This document shows positions 62,031 to 64,000 of a stretch of 64,000 nt of DNA, piece after piece. Source of the stretch: Pedobacter sp. W3I1. Its GTDB lineage: Bacteria; Bacteroidota; Bacteroidia; Sphingobacteriales; Sphingobacteriaceae. Below the pieces are notes generated by a model. The model did not search any database and had not been told where the DNA came from. It was given only the letters and a program-made list of their open reading frames with translations. How positions within the stretch are numbered: position 1 is the first letter of the stretch; each line of letters starts with the position of its first letter. Made by a program: the position numbers and the translations under genes. The stretch spans positions 1,550,001 to 1,614,000 of the forward strand of contig NZ_JAUSXN010000001.1 of NCBI RefSeq assembly GCF_030816015.1, given 5' to 3'.

Positions 62031-62681
62031 TTATATTACACCGTTTTTAATGGCAAACATCACCAGGCCCGCAGTATTGCGAACGCCTGTTTTTTCGATA
62101 ATGCGCATTCTGATACCTTCAACTGAACGGGGACTCAAAAAAAGTTCTGTGCCAATTTCAGTCGCAGTTTTCTCATCACAGATCATTTTTAAAACATCCA
62201 GTTCACGTTCTGAGAATTCTATATTCTGATCGAGCGAGGGCCTGGTAGAACCTTTAATTGTTAATTTTTTTAATAATGCTTTGGTTACAATATCGTTAAA
62301 GTAGTAGCCGCTTTCGTGTACCGAATAAATAGCTTTCCTGATTTCTTTAGGATCTGTATTTTTTAATAGATAGCCGTTAGCCCCGTTTTCCATTAAATGA
62401 ATAATAAATTTAACCTCATCATACATGGTTAGAACAAGAATTTTAATACTCTCAGCATATTTTTTGCGGATTAATTTCATGGCTTCCATCCCGTCCATTA
62501 CTGGCATTTTCAGGTCCATTAAAATAACGTCCGGCTGTACATCTTCGAGTTTGCATATCAGTTCTTCACCGTTTGATGCCTCAAATATTACTTCCAGATT
62601 TTTATCACGGTTAAAGCCTACCCTTAAACCGTCTCTAAAAATGCTATAATCATCTGCTATGGCTATCCTTATTTTGAGCAT
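62031..62681 (-). CDS. NarL/LuxR-type response regulator
   Basis: A 216-residue regulator. The receiver domain shows RIAIADDYSIFRDGL, the phosphoacceptor in ILMDLKMPVMDG and Lys in YLLKNTDPKE. The LuxR helix-turn-helix shows SERELDVLKMICDEKTATEIGTELF and PRSVEGIRMRIIEKTG. It is third in a unit with a membrane protein (63636 onward) and a histidine kinase (62855). It is separated from the kinase gene by 173 bases. The precursor-like gene lies 257 bases downstream on the same strand and is a possible target. Confidence 0.92.
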   Translation of the reverse strand: MLKIRIAIADDYSIFRDGLRVGFNRDKNLEVIFEASNGEELICKLEDVQPDVILMDLKMPVMDGMEAMKLIRKKYAESIKILVLTMYDEVKFIIHLMENGANGYLLKNTDPKEIRKAIYSVHESGYYFNDIVTKALLKKLTIKGSTRPSLDQNIEFSERELDVLKMICDEKTATEIGTELFLSPRSVEGIRMRIIEKTGVRNTAGLVMFAIKNGVI

Positions 62682-62854
62682 TATTATTTTAATTGAGCAC
62701 TTAAAATTACTTAATATTTATCTTAATGTACACTAATTGTCTATTAATACTATCTTATTTGTATTTATTATTATTTTCTTTTAGGTTTTAACTTTATAAC
62801 TTGTGAAGTTTTATTATTACATTTTAATATAATTTATATTACATAGTAAGATGT

Positions 62855-63652
62855 TTAACTAGCAGGAATGGTAATTTTAATAAAATACCGACCTCCATAC
62901 TGTGAAAAAACAAGGTCTGCTTTTAACAGGATCATTCTATTTTGAATATTTTTCAAACCTAATCCATCTTTTATAAAGCGCAATTCTTCAAATTGATTTT
63001 GTGTAAGACCATTGCCGTTATGCGAAATGGTAAATACCAAATTATGATTAACACTCACAGATTGAATATGGATAAGGCTGGCTTTTGCATGTTTGGTTAT
63101 GTTATGGATAAGCTCCTGAATGATTCTGTAAATACTGATATCGTTCCGGCTTACCTTTATGCAGTGATCGTCTGTTAAACTTAAACTGATTTCGGCAACA
63201 TTACTATGGCTGATTTTACTACAGAAGTGTGAAATGGCCTCTTTTAAACCTAATTCTTGTAAAATGGTGGAGTGGAGGTTGTGCGAAATGCCGCGGATTT
63301 TATAAATTCCGTCGTCAAGCAAACTTTTGCCTTTTTGATACATTTCCTTACTTATTTCGTCGCAACCGTTGATATCGGTTCCATAGAAATACAAGCTAGC
63401 CGACCCTAAAATTGCACCAACCTCATCGTGTAATTCTTCAGCAATACGGTGCCGCTCAATTTCCTCGCTCCTTACTGCTGCTTCGATCAACTGATTTTTT
63501 TGTATATTCTGTAAGGTTTGTAGGTTAAGTTTGTATTGAAGTTTTTTGCGCTGCATGAATATAAAAATGAGCAGTACACTGATAAATAACATAAGCATAG
63601 CAGCAATGCCAACCATTAATATCTGCATAATCTCATTATTTACCTGATTCAT
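62855..63652 (-). CDS. Membrane-bound histidine kinase (HisKA_3)
   Basis: A 265-residue kinase with one N-terminal membrane helix (residues 9-33) and no sensing domain outside the membrane. The phosphoacceptor is H75 in RIAEELHDEVGAILG. The ATPase domain has QELIHNITKHAKAS (N box) and ISHNGNGLT, in which the usual Asp of the DNGxG box is His (H211); GLGLKNIQNRM (G2 box) is normal. Its start lies 17 bases inside the end of the membrane protein gene ahead, so the two are coupled. The regulator at 62031 is its likely partner. Confidence 0.88.
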   Translation of the reverse strand: MNQVNNEIMQILMVGIAAMLMLFISVLLIFIFMQRKKLQYKLNLQTLQNIQKNQLIEAAVRSEEIERHRIAEELHDEVGAILGSASLYFYGTDINGCDEISKEMYQKGKSLLDDGIYKIRGISHNLHSTILQELGLKEAISHFCSKISHSNVAEISLSLTDDHCIKVSRNDISIYRIIQELIHNITKHAKASLIHIQSVSVNHNLVFTISHNGNGLTQNQFEELRFIKDGLGLKNIQNRMILLKADLVFSQYGGRYFIKITIPAS

Positions 63653-64000
63653 AAAATCCTTTCGCTATAAATAGGTTAAAAATGATGTAAGAGATATTGT
63701 GCACACTCCACAAGCTAATGGCAAAATTTTGAAAACGCAATGTAAGTTCGTTGTATAATAGAAAAATGAAAAAATTTAAGGTAACAAAAATGCCAAGTCC
63801 GGTGATTATCCAAAAATCGCTGTTCGTAATTTTGGTAGCCGTGCTATCGTTTATTTTGAATAAGTAATATTGAAGCGTATAGAACAAAAGAAAAATGGCC
63901 TCGGTTGAGAGCAAACGGCTGCTTAATTTCCAATAATCAAAAAAGTGTTCGTAAAAAGTAAAATTGATGATGATGAAAACCGTAAAGCAGATAGGGATAA
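63636..64000 (-). CDS. Membrane protein, partial (runs off the right edge)
   Basis: The frame stays open on the minus strand to the end of the window, so the true start is beyond 64000. The visible 120 residues hold about four hydrophobic helices (ICFTVFIIINFTFY; AIFLLFYTLQYYLF; FWIITGLGIFVTLNFFIFLLY; AISLWSVHNISYIIFNLFIA). It overlaps the histidine kinase start by 17 bases. It may be the sensor or membrane partner of the kinase, which lacks an input domain. No family is assigned. A TTG at 63914 could also start a shorter form, but homologous-looking codons continue upstream. Confidence 0.75.
   Translation of the reverse strand, partial: IPICFTVFIIINFTFYEHFFDYWKLSSRLLSTEAIFLLFYTLQYYLFKINDSTATKITNSDFWIITGLGIFVTLNFFIFLLYNELTLRFQNFAISLWSVHNISYIIFNLFIAKGFYESGK

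Overview
The window looks like a chromosomal segment of a Sphingobacteriaceae member (Bacteroidota), most likely Pedobacter or a close relative. The reasons are: A+T-rich spacers, starts without Shine-Dalgarno boxes, Bacteroidota-type promoters (TAnnTTTG at -7), an atpD-atpC pair with a very short epsilon subunit, an adk-obg pair, HisKA_3 kinases with NarL-type regulators, and many small intergenic palindromic repeats. No database search was possible; family names come from motifs read in the translations.

Layout. 1-3.9 kb is housekeeping: atpD-atpC, a RmlD-like reductase, a peroxiredoxin and tRNA-Arg(ACG). 4-32 kb is a stress and storage-carbohydrate island: GlgX, TreZ and a TreY-MalQ fusion (glycogen to trehalose), a large HPII-type catalase, two YciE-like ferritin-fold proteins, four short-chain dehydrogenases (one with a Tat signal), an FAD/Rieske oxidoreductase, a divergent pyrophosphatase, an iron-permease-family protein, DUF421, DUF6766 and CinA-like proteins, and several very small acidic disordered proteins. 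The gene set recalls the katE/glgX/treY/malQ/treZ island of Pseudomonas aeruginosa.

32-45 kb is signalling: two stand-alone receiver proteins (one frameshifted), then a tight operon of a CheB-CheR-PAS fusion, a PAS histidine kinase, a second CheB and a NarL regulator, then an MFS transporter facing another NarL regulator.

45-55 kb is a compact heptose glycoconjugate cluster. A carbamoyltransferase, GT2 and GT9 on the plus strand meet, tail to tail, an operon of GT4, a GT4-GmhA fusion, GmhB, HldE and GT9. It encodes the route from sedoheptulose-7-phosphate to ADP-D,D-heptose, with no HldD epimerase in the window.

55-64 kb holds an ECF sigma factor, a small secreted Lys/Thr-rich protein, a repeat-rich spacer and adk-obg. 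It ends with an uncharacterised cassette: a 101-residue precursor-like protein, a hairpin, a membrane protein, an HTTM-like membrane protein and a DCC-family thiol oxidoreductase, beside a two-component system whose first gene runs off the right edge. This cassette and the heptose cluster are the best candidates for undescribed biology.
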